DNA of 5,827 nt from an uncultured Pirellulaceae bacterium (GTDB taxonomy: Bacteria > Planctomycetota > Planctomycetia > Pirellulales > Pirellulaceae), in contig CAMYNE010000164.1 of the NCBI GenBank assembly GCA_947259675.1, forward strand, positions 1 through 5,827, read 5' to 3'. How positions within the stretch are numbered: the stretch's first letter is position 1; each line of letters opens with the position of its first letter. A program made the translations under genes and the position numbers. Under the pieces are notes generated by a model, which worked only from the letters and a program-made list of their open reading frames with translations, was not told the origin of the DNA and made no database searches. Shown here one piece after another: positions 5,820 through 5,827 of this stretch.

Positions 5820-5827
5820 CGTCAAGC

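Overview
The window most likely comes from a planctomycete, probably a Pirellulaceae-like marine or freshwater lineage. This is inferred from three things: the protein style (a surface-type protein with a DUF11-like C-terminal domain and a long disordered Ser/Thr/Lys/Pro linker), an intergenic 'two hairpins inside an outer stem' repeat of a kind I associate with planctomycete genomes, and base composition that looks close to balanced. No rRNA or other taxonomic marker is present, so this is a tentative assignment.

Left part (2-4028, + strand): a tightly packed gene cluster for fatty-acid or phospholipid acyl-chain modification. The order is DUF1365 family gene (5' end outside the window), a cyclopropane-fatty-acyl-phospholipid-synthase-like methyltransferase, a DUF1295 (steroid 5-alpha-reductase-like) membrane protein, and a second Cfa-superfamily methyltransferase of the coclaurine-N-methyltransferase-like branch. 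The first two junctions are 4-nt stop/start overlaps (ATGA, TTGA) and the third gap is 15 nt, so the genes are almost certainly one operon. In other bacteria the same families cluster with an FAD-dependent amine-oxidase-like gene, which would be expected just upstream of this window. A plausible joint role is SAM-dependent methylation of an unsaturated acyl chain followed by redox processing; the actual product cannot be read from sequence.

The most striking point is that the DUF1365 gene is interrupted by an in-frame TAA at 287-289, exactly where relatives carry a conserved Ser (family pattern KAFHVSPFMP; here KAFHV-stop-PFMP). The same frame then stays open and well conserved up to 673. An ATG lies only 6 nt after the stop.

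Right part: a 139-bp spacer (4029-4167) with no convincing signal, a small single-pass membrane-anchored protein of unknown function (4168-4512, +), a structured repeat between convergent genes (4537-4589) that may also act as a terminator, and a minus-strand secreted or cell-surface protein with a DUF11-like domain (4638-5819, whose start lies at the window edge).
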